Below, piece by piece: positions 27,041 through 36,027 of a stretch of 64,000 nt of DNA. How positions within the stretch are numbered: the first letter of the stretch is position 1; each line of letters starts with the position of its first letter. Made by a program: the position numbers and the translations under genes. The notes under the pieces were generated by a model. The model searched no databases and was not told the origin of the DNA. It worked only from the letters and a program-made list of their open reading frames with translations. Location of the stretch: contig NZ_JASVDS010000003.1 of NCBI RefSeq assembly GCF_030285365.1, forward strand, positions 1-64,000, given 5' to 3'. Source of the DNA: Roseateles subflavus (GTDB lineage Bacteria; Pseudomonadota; Gammaproteobacteria; Burkholderiales; Burkholderiaceae_C).

Positions 27041-28312
27041 GTCCGCGTCCAGCAGGCTGCCGATGGGCAGCGGCTGCAGCGGGAAGCGCACACCACGCTG
27101 CGGATGGGCCTCGGGCCAGCCCAGCAGCTGCTGGGTGATCGGGCCGCAGATCCGCCCCTGGCAGGCGCCCATGCCGCAGCGGGTCTGCAGCTTGGCCTCA
27201 CGCCAGCTGGGCCAGGCCTGCAGCTCGCGCAGGCGAATCCCCTCGCAGCGGCACACGCGCACGTCAGGCGTGCAGCGCGCCCATTGCGCCGGCGTCGGAC
27301 CGAAGTGGCGCGCGAGCCGGTCGGCAAAGCGCAGGGCCCGGCCGTGTGCGCGCCGCAGGGCGCTGGGCGCGGGGGAGCCGAGCATGGCGAGGGCCGCCAG
27401 CTCGCCTTCGATCCAGGCCTTGCGCATGCCGCCGATGCCGGTGCACTCGCCCGCGGCATGCACGCCCGGGACACTGGTGCGCAGTTGCGCATCGACGCGG
27501 ATGTGCCCATCCGGCCCCGTCTCGCAGCCCCGCATGGCGGCCAGTTCGCTGTTGGGGATCAGCCCGAAGCCGAGGCCGAGCGCCTCGCAGGGTTCGTCCC
27601 ACTCGCGTTCGCCGTCTCCCAGCCGCACGCCTTCGACTCGGTCCTGGCCGAGTACACGGAGGACCTGCACACCCGTGCGGTAGGGCACGCCGCGCAACTG
27701 CCACCGCAGGGCCAGCGCCTGGCGCCATTGCGAGGCGTCGAGCCGGCTGGCGAAAAGGGCCAGGTCTTGCCACCGATGCAGCTCGGCGATGCCCTGCAGC
27801 CGGGCACCGGCCTCCTGCAGCGTCTTCGCGGTGGCCAGCAGCAGCGGCCCGCTGCCCGCCAGCATCACGCGCTGGCCGGTGACGGGCCACCCGCCCTTGA
27901 CCAGCGCCTGCAGGCCACCCGCGCCAGTCACGCCGGGCAGCTCCCAGCCGGGCACGGGCACGTGCAGCTCGCGGGCGCCGAGCGCCAGCAGCGTGTGCTC
28001 GCCGTGCAGGGCCCGCAGCGGACCGCCGGCCGGGGCCTGCGCCAGGATGCCGCCGTCCGGCGTGACGCCGACGGCCATGTGCGCGGGCAGGTAGCGCAGG
28101 CGAGGGTGATCCAGCCAGTGCGGGAGGCGGGCGGCCACGCGGCGCGCATGGGCGTCCTGCGCCTGTGGGCCGCCGCGCCAGATCTGGCCGCCGGCCGTCG
28201 CCTGGTTGTCGATCCACAGCACGTCGGCATCGGCCTGCAGCAGGGTCCGCACCGCGGCGAGGCCCGCCGGCCCGCCGCCGACCACGAGATGGGAGGCGTG
28301 CAGCGCGCTCAT
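27038..28312 (-). CDS. D-hydroxyproline dehydrogenase-type FAD/NAD-binding subunit (HcnB-like)
   Basis: A 424-residue flavoprotein. The N-terminal dinucleotide fold (HLVVGGGPAGLAAVRTLLQA) and a second one near residue 155 bind FAD and NAD or a second flavin. The C-terminal domain has a BFD-like iron-sulfur site (VCRCEGIRL ... TRCGMGACQGRICG) with four cysteines. It is the largest part of an HcnABC-like complex with the [2Fe-2S] and FAD subunits upstream. The neighbouring epimerase and deaminase point to oxidation of cis-4-hydroxy-D-proline. The ATG overlaps the previous stop (ATGA). Confidence 0.85.
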   Translation of the reverse strand: MSALHASHLVVGGGPAGLAAVRTLLQADADVLWIDNQATAGGQIWRGGPQAQDAHARRVAARLPHWLDHPRLRYLPAHMAVGVTPDGGILAQAPAGGPLRALHGEHTLLALGARELHVPVPGWELPGVTGAGGLQALVKGGWPVTGQRVMLAGSGPLLLATAKTLQEAGARLQGIAELHRWQDLALFASRLDASQWRQALALRWQLRGVPYRTGVQVLRVLGQDRVEGVRLGDGEREWDEPCEALGLGFGLIPNSELAAMRGCETGPDGHIRVDAQLRTSVPGVHAAGECTGIGGMRKAWIEGELAALAMLGSPAPSALRRAHGRALRFADRLARHFGPTPAQWARCTPDVRVCRCEGIRLRELQAWPSWREAKLQTRCGMGACQGRICGPITQQLLGWPEAHPQRGVRFPLQPLPIGSLLDAD

Positions 28313-28554
28313 GCCAGGGTCTCCACCCGCATGCCGTCGGCCACCAGGCGCATGCAGGCGAGTGACTCGTCCTGGCCGTCGATGCGCACCCGGCAGGCCT
28401 GGCACTGGCCCATGCCGCAGAACACGTCGCGTGCGCCGCCGTGGGCGGTCAGTCCGAACACCGCGACGCCGCTGCGGCGCAGGGCCGCCGCCACGGTGAT
28501 GCCTTCGGGCACGGCGCGCGGGCTGCCGTTGATGTGGAGCGTGAGTGTCTTCAT
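28309..28554 (-). CDS. (2Fe-2S)-binding subunit (HcnA-like)
   Basis: An 81-residue ferredoxin-like protein. The ligand motif is FCGMGQCQACRVRIDG followed by LAC, i.e. C-x4-C-x2-C and a later cysteine, as in HcnA and other oxidoreductase [2Fe-2S] subunits. It begins MKTLTLHINGSPRAVPEGIT. It overlaps both neighbours by four bases (ATGA at each end), so the three products are made together and probably in equal amounts. Confidence 0.88.
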   Translation of the reverse strand: MKTLTLHINGSPRAVPEGITVAAALRRSGVAVFGLTAHGGARDVFCGMGQCQACRVRIDGQDESLACMRLVADGMRVETLA

Positions 28555-29681
28555 CGGTCCTGTGCCGCCAGGAATCGAGCGGGATCGTAGGGCCGGGCGT
28601 CGAGCGCCGCGGGCTGGGCCAGGCTGAGGTCCGCCAGCAGTTCGGCCGTGGCCAGGGAGGTGGTGATGCCCAGCCCCTCGTGCCCGCAGGCGACCCAGGT
28701 GCTGCGCAGCCGGGGGTGCGCACCGATCAGCGGCTGGCCGTCGCCGCTGGCCGGGCGGATGCCGCTCCAGCAGCGCAGCAGGCTCTGCTGCGGCAGCGTG
28801 GGCAGGTAGTCGGCCGCACAGGCCAGCATGCGACGCAGCATGGGCAGGTCGATCTCGCGGTCCTCACGGCCGATCTGCCGCGAGGAGCCGATCAGCCATT
28901 GCCCGGCCGGCCGCGGCTGGACGTTGAAGGACACGGTGTCCTCGTCCACCCGATGCGCCTTCTTGAGGTAGCCCAGCTCGACGAGCTGGTGGCGCAGCGT
29001 CTGCTCGCGGGCCTGGGTGATGGCCAGCTGGCCTTTCTTGGGCACGAGGCAGCCCTCGGGCAGGAAGCGCTGGCTGGCGAGCCCGCCGCACAGCACGACC
29101 ATGGCGGCGCTGACGACCCGGCCATCCCGCAGGCGCACGCGGCCCGGATGCAGGGCCTGCACCTCGCCGCGGATCAGCAGCGCGCGCGCCTCGTCCAGCC
29201 ACTGCTGCACGACCTTGGGCGGGTAGACCCGACCGTCCGCGGGCACGCGCAGCGCTCCCACCAGGCGGTGATGCAGCAGCGGCTCCGCCTGCCGCAGCGC
29301 GGCCGCATCCAGCAGCTCGGCGGCCAGCCCCTCGGACTGCAGCCACTCGGCCTTGCGCCGCGCGATCTGCCATTCCTCGTCATCCGCTGCCAGCCACAGC
29401 GTGCCGCAGCGCTGGAACTCGGCCGTGTGCCCATGGTCCCGGGAGGCGGCCAGCCATTCGGCCCACTTCTGCATGGACCGGCGCGAGAGCCGGTACTCGT
29501 GCTCGTCGCTCGCGCCCTCGGCGTCGACGACGAGCAGATGGCCCATGGACGCCGCCGTCGCACCACCGCCGGGGGCGGCCTGCTCGACGACCGCGACCGA
29601 CAGCCCGCGCTGCGCGAACTCGCGCGCGCAGGCGGCGCCGACGATGCCGGCGCCGATGATCAGCACATCGGCCTGCAGCAT
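28551..29681 (-). CDS. FAD-dependent D-amino acid oxidoreductase subunit (HcnC-like, D-hydroxyproline dehydrogenase)
   Basis: A 376-residue DAO-family flavoprotein. It starts with the FAD-binding fold (ADVLIIGAGIVGAACAREFA) and ends with the conserved WSGIRPASGDGQPLIG and CGHEGLGITTSLATAELLAD. It would oxidise the D-hydroxyproline made by the next-upstream epimerase to pyrroline-4-hydroxy-2-carboxylate. Another D-amino acid or glycine-type substrate is possible, but the context favours hydroxyproline. Confidence 0.88.
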   Translation of the reverse strand: MLQADVLIIGAGIVGAACAREFAQRGLSVAVVEQAAPGGGATAASMGHLLVVDAEGASDEHEYRLSRRSMQKWAEWLAASRDHGHTAEFQRCGTLWLAADDEEWQIARRKAEWLQSEGLAAELLDAAALRQAEPLLHHRLVGALRVPADGRVYPPKVVQQWLDEARALLIRGEVQALHPGRVRLRDGRVVSAAMVVLCGGLASQRFLPEGCLVPKKGQLAITQAREQTLRHQLVELGYLKKAHRVDEDTVSFNVQPRPAGQWLIGSSRQIGREDREIDLPMLRRMLACAADYLPTLPQQSLLRCWSGIRPASGDGQPLIGAHPRLRSTWVACGHEGLGITTSLATAELLADLSLAQPAALDARPYDPARFLAAQDR

Positions 29682-29691
29682 GGCGGTGGTC

Positions 29692-30645
29692 TCAGCGGGG
29701 GATGCCCCAGGCGAACGGGTCGCCGGGCTGGATGATCAGTTGCGCGTCGAGGTTCACGTAGGCGCGGCCGGTGATGGTGGGCAGGATGCGGCCGGAGCCG
29801 TCGCCCGCGGGCTGGAAGCGCCCTTCGAAGACGCTGCCGATCACGCTTTCCTGCAGCCACCGGGCGCCCGGCGCCAGCTGGCCGTCGGCGGCCAGGCAGG
29901 CGAGCTTCGCGCTGGTGCCCGTGCCGCAGGGCGAGCGGTCATAGGCACTGCCGGGGCACAGCACGAAGTTGCGCCCGTCGTTGGCCGGATCCGCCGCCGG
30001 GCCGATCAGCTCGATGTGGTCGATCTCGGCCCCGTCGGCTCCCGTGATGCCCTGCGCCACGAGGGCCTGGCGCACCCGCTCCGAGAAGGCCGTGAGGGCC
30101 ACGGTGCGATCGGGGGTCAGGTCTTGCCCGTGGTCGTCGCACAGGAAGAACCAGTTGCCGCCCCAGGCGATGTCGCCGTGCAGCCGGCGGCCGTCGACGT
30201 CGACCGGAACCTGGTGCGCCAGGCGGTAGGCCGGCACGTTGGCGATGCTCACGCGGCCGTCCTCATGGAGCGTGGCCGTGATCTCACCGACGGGCGTCTC
30301 GATGCGGTGAGCGCCCGGCTGGAGGCGGCCCAGGTAGGCCAGCGTGGCGACGAGGCCGATGCTGCCGTGCCCGCACATGCCGAGGTAGCCGACGTTGTTG
30401 AAGAAGATCACCCCCGCCGCGCACGCCGGGTCGACGGGCTCGCACAGCAGCGCGCCCACCAGCACGTCCGATCCGCGCGGCTCGTTCATCAGCGCTCGGC
30501 GCCAGGCGTCGTGCTCGCTGCGCAGGCGCTGCAGCCGCTCGGCCATGGGGCCGCCGCCGAGGTCGGGGCCGCCGCTGACGACGAGTCGCGTGGGCTCGCC
30601 GCCGGTGTGGGAGTCGATGATGCGGGTGGGGGTGATGGGCGTCAT
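29692..30645 (-). CDS. 4-hydroxyproline 2-epimerase (proline racemase superfamily)
   Basis: A 317-residue enzyme with the two catalytic cysteines C91 (MCGHGSIGL) and C240 ([11 protein letters not shown]) characteristic of the two-base racemases. It starts [20 protein letters not shown]. Within this superfamily, the Cys/Cys pair fits hydroxyproline 2-epimerase or proline racemase, not the Thr-containing dehydratase. The neighbours (D-amino acid oxidoreductase, DapA-like deaminase) support trans-4-hydroxy-L-proline to cis-4-hydroxy-D-proline. The start lies 16 bases after the regulator stop. Confidence 0.92.
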   Translation of the reverse strand: MTPITPTRIIDSHTGGEPTRLVVSGGPDLGGGPMAERLQRLRSEHDAWRRALMNEPRGSDVLVGALLCEPVDPACAAGVIFFNNVGYLGMCGHGSIGLVATLAYLGRLQPGAHRIETPVGEITATLHEDGRVSIANVPAYRLAHQVPVDVDGRRLHGDIAWGGNWFFLCDDHGQDLTPDRTVALTAFSERVRQALVAQGITGADGAEIDHIELIGPAADPANDGRNFVLCPGSAYDRSPCGTGTSAKLACLAADGQLAPGARWLQESVIGSVFEGRFQPAGDGSGRILPTITGRAYVNLDAQLIIQPGDPFAWGIPR

Positions 30646-30661
30646 GGGGGAAGCAGGGCTC

Positions 30662-31348
30662 TCAGGCGATCACCTGCTGCGCGAACTGCCGCAGGTAATC
30701 CATCAGTTGGTCCGCCGCCGCCGCCGCCGCCTCGCTCTGCCCCTGGGCGATGGCTTCTGCAAGCAGCTGGTGGCAGCGCGCGCCTTCGCTCATGTCGCCC
30801 TGGTGCTGGTAGGCGGTCCAGAAGCGCCGGCACTGGATGACCATGGGGATCACCGCGGCGACGGCAGCCTGGTTGCGGCAGGCGGCGTGGTTGACGTGGT
30901 CCAGGGCCTGGTCGGCCTGGAGGTAGGCAGTGAGGTTGCCGGCCTTGGCGGCGGCCGTCATCTCGGCGGCGCAGGCGAGCAGGGCTTCGCGCTGCGGAGG
31001 CGTCGCCCGGCGCGCGCTGGTGCTGGCGATGAGGCGCTCCAGCGCACGGCGGGCCTCCAGCAGGTCCAGGTGCTGGGCCAGCTGGATGTCGCTGACGAGC
31101 AGGCCGCGGCGCGGCAGCTGCACGATCAGGCCGTTGGCGACCAGACGCATCAGGGCTTCACGCGTGGGCGTGCGCCCGAGGCCGATGCGCTCGATCAGCT
31201 CGGCTTCGACGATGGGCGCGCCCGGCTTCAGGGCCAGCGTGGCGATGAGGTTCTCGATCGCGTCGTAGGCCTGGTCGGCCACGCGCCGCTTGTCGAGGGC
31301 CTCGTCGCCCGCCTCGTGCGGGATGGGGGAGGACGTTGTTGCGTTCAT
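30662..31348 (-). CDS. GntR-family (FadR/FCD) transcriptional regulator
   Basis: A 228-residue regulator. The N-terminal winged HTH is at about residues 25-85 ([40 protein letters not shown]). The C-terminal all-helical FCD ligand domain has conserved Asp/His metal ligands ([11 protein letters not shown] and a later CHQ). It is inside the hydroxyproline operon, so it most likely controls that operon in response to a pathway compound. Confidence 0.9.
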   Translation of the reverse strand: MNATTSSPIPHEAGDEALDKRRVADQAYDAIENLIATLALKPGAPIVEAELIERIGLGRTPTREALMRLVANGLIVQLPRRGLLVSDIQLAQHLDLLEARRALERLIASTSARRATPPQREALLACAAEMTAAAKAGNLTAYLQADQALDHVNHAACRNQAAVAAVIPMVIQCRRFWTAYQHQGDMSEGARCHQLLAEAIAQGQSEAAAAAADQLMDYLRQFAQQVIA

Positions 31349-31429
31349 GCCCGCATCTTCGCAGCAGAAGCGCGCCTGCCTATGCCGGATTACGCGAAAT
31401 GGCGACAGTCACCGAGGCCGGCTCGGGCG

Positions 31430-32350
31430 TCAGAAGAACTGGCGCAGGTCCGGGCGGGTGTCCAGACCCTTCTGGATGATGGCCTGCACGCGCTCGCGCT
31501 CGGCGCCCACCAGCGGCATGCGGGGGCGGCGGACGTGCTCGGTGCCGACGCCCACCATGGCCTCGGTCAGCTTGATGTTCTGCACCAGCTTGGTGGAGAC
31601 GTCGAGGTGCAGGAGCGGCGTGAACCACTGGTACAGCTTCAGCGCCTCGTCGTAGCGCTTGGCCTGCATCAGGCGGTACAGCGCCACGGTCTCGGCCGGG
31701 AAGGCCGTGCACAGGCCGGCCAGCAGGCCGTCGCAGCCCAGGGCCAGGCCCTCGAAGCTGAGGTCGTCCACGCCGATGAAGAGCTGGTAGCGCGTGCCCA
31801 GGGCATTGCGAAGGTCCGTCAGGCGGCGGATGTTGTCCGTCGACTCCTTGATGGCGACGAGCCATTTGCAGTCGGCCAGCTCGACGAAGTTCTCGGGCGT
31901 CAGGTCGACCCGGTAGGCCACCGGGTTGTTGTAGACCATGGTGGGCAGCTGGGCGGCGTTGGCGATGGTGCGCACATTGGCCATGGCCTCACGGGCGTCG
32001 GCCACGTAGATCACCGAAGGCATGAGCATCAGGCCCTGCACGCCGATCTTGTTGGCGCCCTCCACGTAGCGCAGCGCCTCGCGGGTGCTGGTCTCGGAGA
32101 CATTGGCCAGCACCGGCACGCGGCCGGCCGACACCTTCACGGCGATCTCGGCCACCTGCAGCTTCTCTTCCAGCGTCAGCGTGCTGGCTTCGCCCAGCGA
32201 ACCACCCGTCACCAGGCCGTCGACGCCATTGGCGATGAGGAACTCGAAGTGGCGCTCCATGGCCGGGACGTCGAGGTTCTCGGCGGCATCGAACTTGGTG
32301 GTCACGGCGGGGTAGATGCCGCGCCATTGGGGCAGGGGGCGGGAAGTCAT
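31430..32350 (-). CDS. DapA-family lyase, likely pyrroline-4-hydroxy-2-carboxylate deaminase
   Basis: A 306-residue class I aldolase-fold enzyme. The Schiff-base lysine is K168 (WLVAIKEST) and the conserved tyrosine is Y140 (MVYNNP). GGSLGEASTLTLEEK replaces the GTTGE of true DapA. It is first in the operon and would convert pyrroline-4-hydroxy-2-carboxylate to alpha-ketoglutarate semialdehyde. AGGAGATCCTG precedes the ATG at 32350. The last enzyme, the semialdehyde dehydrogenase, is not in the window. Confidence 0.87.
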   Translation of the reverse strand: MTSRPLPQWRGIYPAVTTKFDAAENLDVPAMERHFEFLIANGVDGLVTGGSLGEASTLTLEEKLQVAEIAVKVSAGRVPVLANVSETSTREALRYVEGANKIGVQGLMLMPSVIYVADAREAMANVRTIANAAQLPTMVYNNPVAYRVDLTPENFVELADCKWLVAIKESTDNIRRLTDLRNALGTRYQLFIGVDDLSFEGLALGCDGLLAGLCTAFPAETVALYRLMQAKRYDEALKLYQWFTPLLHLDVSTKLVQNIKLTEAMVGVGTEHVRRPRMPLVGAERERVQAIIQKGLDTRPDLRQFF

Positions 32351-32366
32351 CAGGATCTCCTGTTTC

Positions 32367-32386
32367 AATATATTTGCAGAATATTC
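32367..32386. promoter_or_regulatory. AT-rich inverted repeat upstream of the hydroxyproline operon
   Basis: AATAT (32367-32371) and ATATT (32381-32385) are inverted, and GAATATTC (32379-32386) is itself a perfect palindrome. This island of AT is 17-36 bases upstream of the first gene of the minus-strand operon and stands out from the GC-rich surroundings. It probably contains the -10 box (TATATT on the minus strand) and may be the site of the GntR regulator. Confidence 0.4.
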
Positions 32387-32570
32387 GTTGAAAAGGGGGC
32401 TGTCAACCCCAGATCCCAGGCACCGGCGTCCGCTGAGCGCCCGACGCCCGGGCCGGCGTCCCGGGCGGGGGCAGGCCCCAGGCTCCGGGGGCCGGCCTGA
32501 CGCATACAATCCGCGATCCGTCCGCGCTGGCACTGCCGTGCGCGCGGGCCATTCCAAGAGGGTTCAGACC

Positions 32571-32897
32571 GTGTTCATTTCTACTGCTTTCGCCCAGACC
32601 GCTGCTCCGGCGGCCCAGAGTCCCGAATCCAGCCTCATGGGCATGCTGCCCCTGGTGCTGATGTTCGTCGTGCTCTATTTCGTGATGATTCGTCCGCAGA
32701 TGAAGCGTCAGAAGGAGCACAAGGCCATGATCGACGCCCTGGCCAAGGGCGACGAGATCGTGACCAGCGGCGGCCTGCTGGGCAAGGTGGCCAAGATGGA
32801 CGACAACTTCCTGAGCGTGGAAGTCGCCAGCGGCGTGGAAGTCAAGGTCCAGCGTTCGGCGGTGGTCCAGGTCCTGCCCAAGGGCTCGGTCAAGTAA
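32571..32897 (+). CDS. yajC: Preprotein translocase subunit YajC
   Basis: A 108-residue single-pass membrane protein. The helix MGMLPLVLMFVVLYFVMIRP is followed by the basic RPQMKRQKEHKAMIDALAKG and the conserved GDEIVTSGGLLGKVAKMDD. A GTG start is chosen because GAGG lies 9 bases before it and no ATG fits. It is an accessory of SecDF. TACAAT at 32505-32510 may be its -10. The tgt/queA genes often found upstream are replaced here by the hydroxyproline operon. Confidence 0.93.
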   Translation: MFISTAFAQTAAPAAQSPESSLMGMLPLVLMFVVLYFVMIRPQMKRQKEHKAMIDALAKGDEIVTSGGLLGKVAKMDDNFLSVEVASGVEVKVQRSAVVQVLPKGSVK

Positions 32898-33026
32898 GAC
32901 ACCCCGGCGGCGCGCCCGGTGGCGGGCCGCCTGTCATTCATCCGGCCCGGGCCGCCCCAGTGCGGTGCCGGGCATGTTTTCAGGGCGCGAGCCCAGGTCT
33001 GGTCCAGACCTCCAGAGGATGCCTCC

Positions 33027-34931
33027 ATGAACCGTTATCCCTTGTGGAAGTACGCGCTGCTCGTCGTCGCGCTGCTGATCGGTCTGATCTACACCCTGCC
33101 CAACTTCTTCGGCGAGGCGCCGGCGGTGCAGGTGTCCAGTGGCAAGGCCACGGTGAAGCTGGACGCGGCCATGGTGGCCCGCGTCGAGGCGGCCATGCAG
33201 GCCGTCGGCGTCAAGGCGGACTCGGTGGCCTTCGAGGGCAATTCCGTGCGCGCCCGCTTCAATGACACCGACACCCAGCTCAAGGCCAAGGACGCCATCA
33301 ACAAGGCGATCAACACCGACCTGAGCGAGCCGTCGTACATCGTGGCGCTGAACCTCGTGTCGCGCTCGCCGGACTGGCTCAAGAGCCTGCGTGCCTTCCC
33401 GATGTACCTGGGCCTGGACCTGCGCGGCGGCGTGCATTTCCTGATGCAGGTGGACATGAAGGCGGCGATCGCCAAGAAGGTCGAGTCCCTTGTGGGCGAC
33501 ACCCGCTCCATGCTGCGCGAGAAGAACCTGCGCCATGCCGGCATCGCCAAGGAGGGCAACGACCTGGTCATCGCCTTCCGCGACGTCGAGACCCGCACCG
33601 CCGCGCTGGGCCTGCTGCAGGACAAGCTGCCGGACATGCAGTGGCTCCCCCAGGGCGAGGGTGCCGAGCTGAGCCTGCGAGGCAGCTTCAAGCCCCAGAC
33701 GCTCGCTGCGGTGCAGGACGCCGCGCTGAAGCAGAACATCACCACGCTGCACAACCGGGTCAATGAGCTGGGCGTGTCCGAGCCCGTGATCCAGCAGCAG
33801 GGCCTGGATCGCGTCGTGATCCAGCTGCCGGGCGTGCAGGACACCGCCAAGGCCAAGGACATCATCGGCCGTACCGCCAACCTCGAGTTCCGCCTGGCCG
33901 ACATGTCCTCCGAGGCCATGGCTGCGCTGGCCGGTACCGGCCCCGTGCCCTTCGGCCGCGAGCGCTTCGGCGTCGGCCGCGGAGCGCCCGTGATCGTCTA
34001 CAAGGACGCCATCGTCACCGGCGACCTGCTCACGGACGCCCAGCCCCGTCAGGACGAGAACCACCAGCCGGCCGTCTCGGTGCGCCTGGATGCCAAGGGC
34101 GGGCGCCTGATGAAGGAGGTGTCGCGCGTCAACGTGGGCAAGCACATGGCCGCCATCCTCTTCGAGAAGGGCAAGGGCGAAGTGCTGACCGTGGCCCGCA
34201 TCAACAGCGAGCTGGGCAGCGACTTCCAGATCACCGGCATGGGCTCGACGGAGAACGCCGCCGACCTTGCCCTGCTGCTGCGCGCCGGCGGCCTGGCCGC
34301 GCCGATGGAAATCATCGAAGAGCGCACCATCGGCCCGACGCTCGGCGCCGAGAACATCGCCAAGGGCATGCACAGCGTGGCCTGGGGCTTCGCCGCGGTG
34401 GCGATCTTCATGTGCATCTACTACATGCTCTTCGGCGTGTTCTCCACGCTCGCACTGGGCTTCAACCTGCTGATGCTCGTGGCCGTGCTGTCGATGCTGC
34501 AGGCGACGCTCTCGCTGCCGGGCATGGCCGCCATCGCCCTGGTGCTGGGCATGGCCATCGATTCCAACGTGCTGATCAACGAACGCGTCCGTGAGGAGTT
34601 GCGCAGCGGCGCGACACCGCAGGCAGCCATCTTCGCCGGCTACGAACGCGCCTGGGCCACCATCCTGGACTCCAACGTCACCACGCTGATCGCCGGCCTG
34701 GCGCTCCTGGCCTTCGGCTCGGGCGCGGTGCGGGGCTTCGCCATGGTGCACTGCCTGGGCATCATGACGTCCATGTTCTCCTCGGTGATGTTCTCGCGCG
34801 CCCTGGTCAACCTCTGGTATGGCCGTCAGAAGAAGCTGAAGTCCCTCTCCGTGGGCCAGGTCTGGAAGCCTGCCGCCGAACCCGGCAGCGCCTCGACCGA
34901 CACCCCCGAAGCGGCCGAAGGCAAGGCCTGA
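33027..34931 (+). CDS. secD: Protein translocase subunit SecD
   Basis: A 634-residue RND-like membrane protein. One N-terminal helix (KYALLVVALLIGLIYTLPNF) is followed by a large periplasmic domain with LGLDLRGGVHFLMQVD (about residues 127-142). A C-terminal group of five helices contains the GMAIDSNVLINERVREEL motif, the proton-path Asp. It uses the proton gradient to complete protein export through SecYEG. An ATG at 33027 after AGAGGATGCCTCC is chosen. It is 20 bases before secF. Confidence 0.97.
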   Translation: MNRYPLWKYALLVVALLIGLIYTLPNFFGEAPAVQVSSGKATVKLDAAMVARVEAAMQAVGVKADSVAFEGNSVRARFNDTDTQLKAKDAINKAINTDLSEPSYIVALNLVSRSPDWLKSLRAFPMYLGLDLRGGVHFLMQVDMKAAIAKKVESLVGDTRSMLREKNLRHAGIAKEGNDLVIAFRDVETRTAALGLLQDKLPDMQWLPQGEGAELSLRGSFKPQTLAAVQDAALKQNITTLHNRVNELGVSEPVIQQQGLDRVVIQLPGVQDTAKAKDIIGRTANLEFRLADMSSEAMAALAGTGPVPFGRERFGVGRGAPVIVYKDAIVTGDLLTDAQPRQDENHQPAVSVRLDAKGGRLMKEVSRVNVGKHMAAILFEKGKGEVLTVARINSELGSDFQITGMGSTENAADLALLLRAGGLAAPMEIIEERTIGPTLGAENIAKGMHSVAWGFAAVAIFMCIYYMLFGVFSTLALGFNLLMLVAVLSMLQATLSLPGMAAIALVLGMAIDSNVLINERVREELRSGATPQAAIFAGYERAWATILDSNVTTLIAGLALLAFGSGAVRGFAMVHCLGIMTSMFSSVMFSRALVNLWYGRQKKLKSLSVGQVWKPAAEPGSASTDTPEAAEGKA

Positions 34932-34951
34932 CCCCCTGACAGGAATCCGAC

Positions 34952-35989
34952 ATGGAACTCTTCCGAATCAAGCGGGACATCCCGTTCATGAAGCACGCGT
35001 TGGTCTTCAACGCGATCTCCTTCCTCACCTTCGCAGCCGCCGTCTTCTTCCTGATCACGCGTGGTCTGCACTACTCGATCGAGTTCACCGGCGGCACCGT
35101 CGTCGAGGTGGCCTACGCCCAGAGCGCGGACATCGAGAAGACGCGGGCCACGGTCGAGCACATGGGCTTCGGCGAGGTCACGGTGCAGAAGTTCGGCACG
35201 TCGCATGACGTGATGATCAAGATGCCGCCCCACAAGACGATCAAGCAGGACAAGGTCGTCGGCCAGGTCTTCGTCGAGCTCTGCGCGGCGGAAAAGGGCC
35301 AGGTCTCCAAGCGCCAGACCGTGTCCGACAAGGGCGAAGGCATCGAGAAGGACGTCTGCACGACGGCCGACGGCGCCGAGCCGGTCAAGCTCTCGCGCAG
35401 CGAGGTGGTGGGCCCCTCGGTGGGTGCCGAGCTGGCGGCCGATGCGGCCAAGGCCCTGGCCATGACGGTCATCGGCATCATGATCTACCTGGCCTTCCGC
35501 TTCGAGTGGAAGTTCGCGGTGGCCGGCATCATCGCCAACCTGCACGACGTGGTCATCATCCTGGGCTTCTTCGCCTTCTTCCAGTGGGAGTTCTCGCTGT
35601 CCGTGCTGGCGGCCGTGCTGGCCGTGCTGGGCTACTCCGTGAACGAGTCCGTCGTGATCTTCGACCGGGTCCGCGAAGCCTTCCGCAAGTACCGCAAGCT
35701 CACCACGCACGAGGTCATCGACCACGCCATCACCTCGACGATGAGCCGCACCTTCATCACCCACGGCTGCACGCAGCTGATGGTGCTGTCGATGCTGCTG
35801 TTCGGCGGCCCGACGCTGAAGTTCTTCGCGGTGGCGCTGACCATCGGCATCTGCTTCGGCATCTATTCCTCCGTGTTCGTGGCCGCGGCCATCGCCATGT
35901 GGCTGGGCGTGAAGCGTGAGGATCTTGTCAAGACCGGCACCTCGGTCAAGGAAGATCCGGACGATCCGAACGCTGGAGCGGTGGTGTAG
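34952..35989 (+). CDS. secF: Protein translocase subunit SecF, with extra periplasmic segment
   Basis: A 345-residue partner of SecD. It has the first helix, the YSIEFTGGTVVEVAY motif and the C-terminal helices with VLGYSVNESVVIFDRVREAF. The periplasmic loop is longer than in E. coli SecF: an insert of about 40 residues (about 108-150) contains two cysteines, C111 and C136, able to form a disulfide. The C-terminal tail is acidic (KEDPDDPNAG). Confidence 0.95.
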   Translation: MELFRIKRDIPFMKHALVFNAISFLTFAAAVFFLITRGLHYSIEFTGGTVVEVAYAQSADIEKTRATVEHMGFGEVTVQKFGTSHDVMIKMPPHKTIKQDKVVGQVFVELCAAEKGQVSKRQTVSDKGEGIEKDVCTTADGAEPVKLSRSEVVGPSVGAELAADAAKALAMTVIGIMIYLAFRFEWKFAVAGIIANLHDVVIILGFFAFFQWEFSLSVLAAVLAVLGYSVNESVVIFDRVREAFRKYRKLTTHEVIDHAITSTMSRTFITHGCTQLMVLSMLLFGGPTLKFFAVALTIGICFGIYSSVFVAAAIAMWLGVKREDLVKTGTSVKEDPDDPNAGAVV

Positions 35990-36027
35990 AGTCGTCCGCA
36001 TGGCCGACTTCCCGTCCCACTTCGCCC

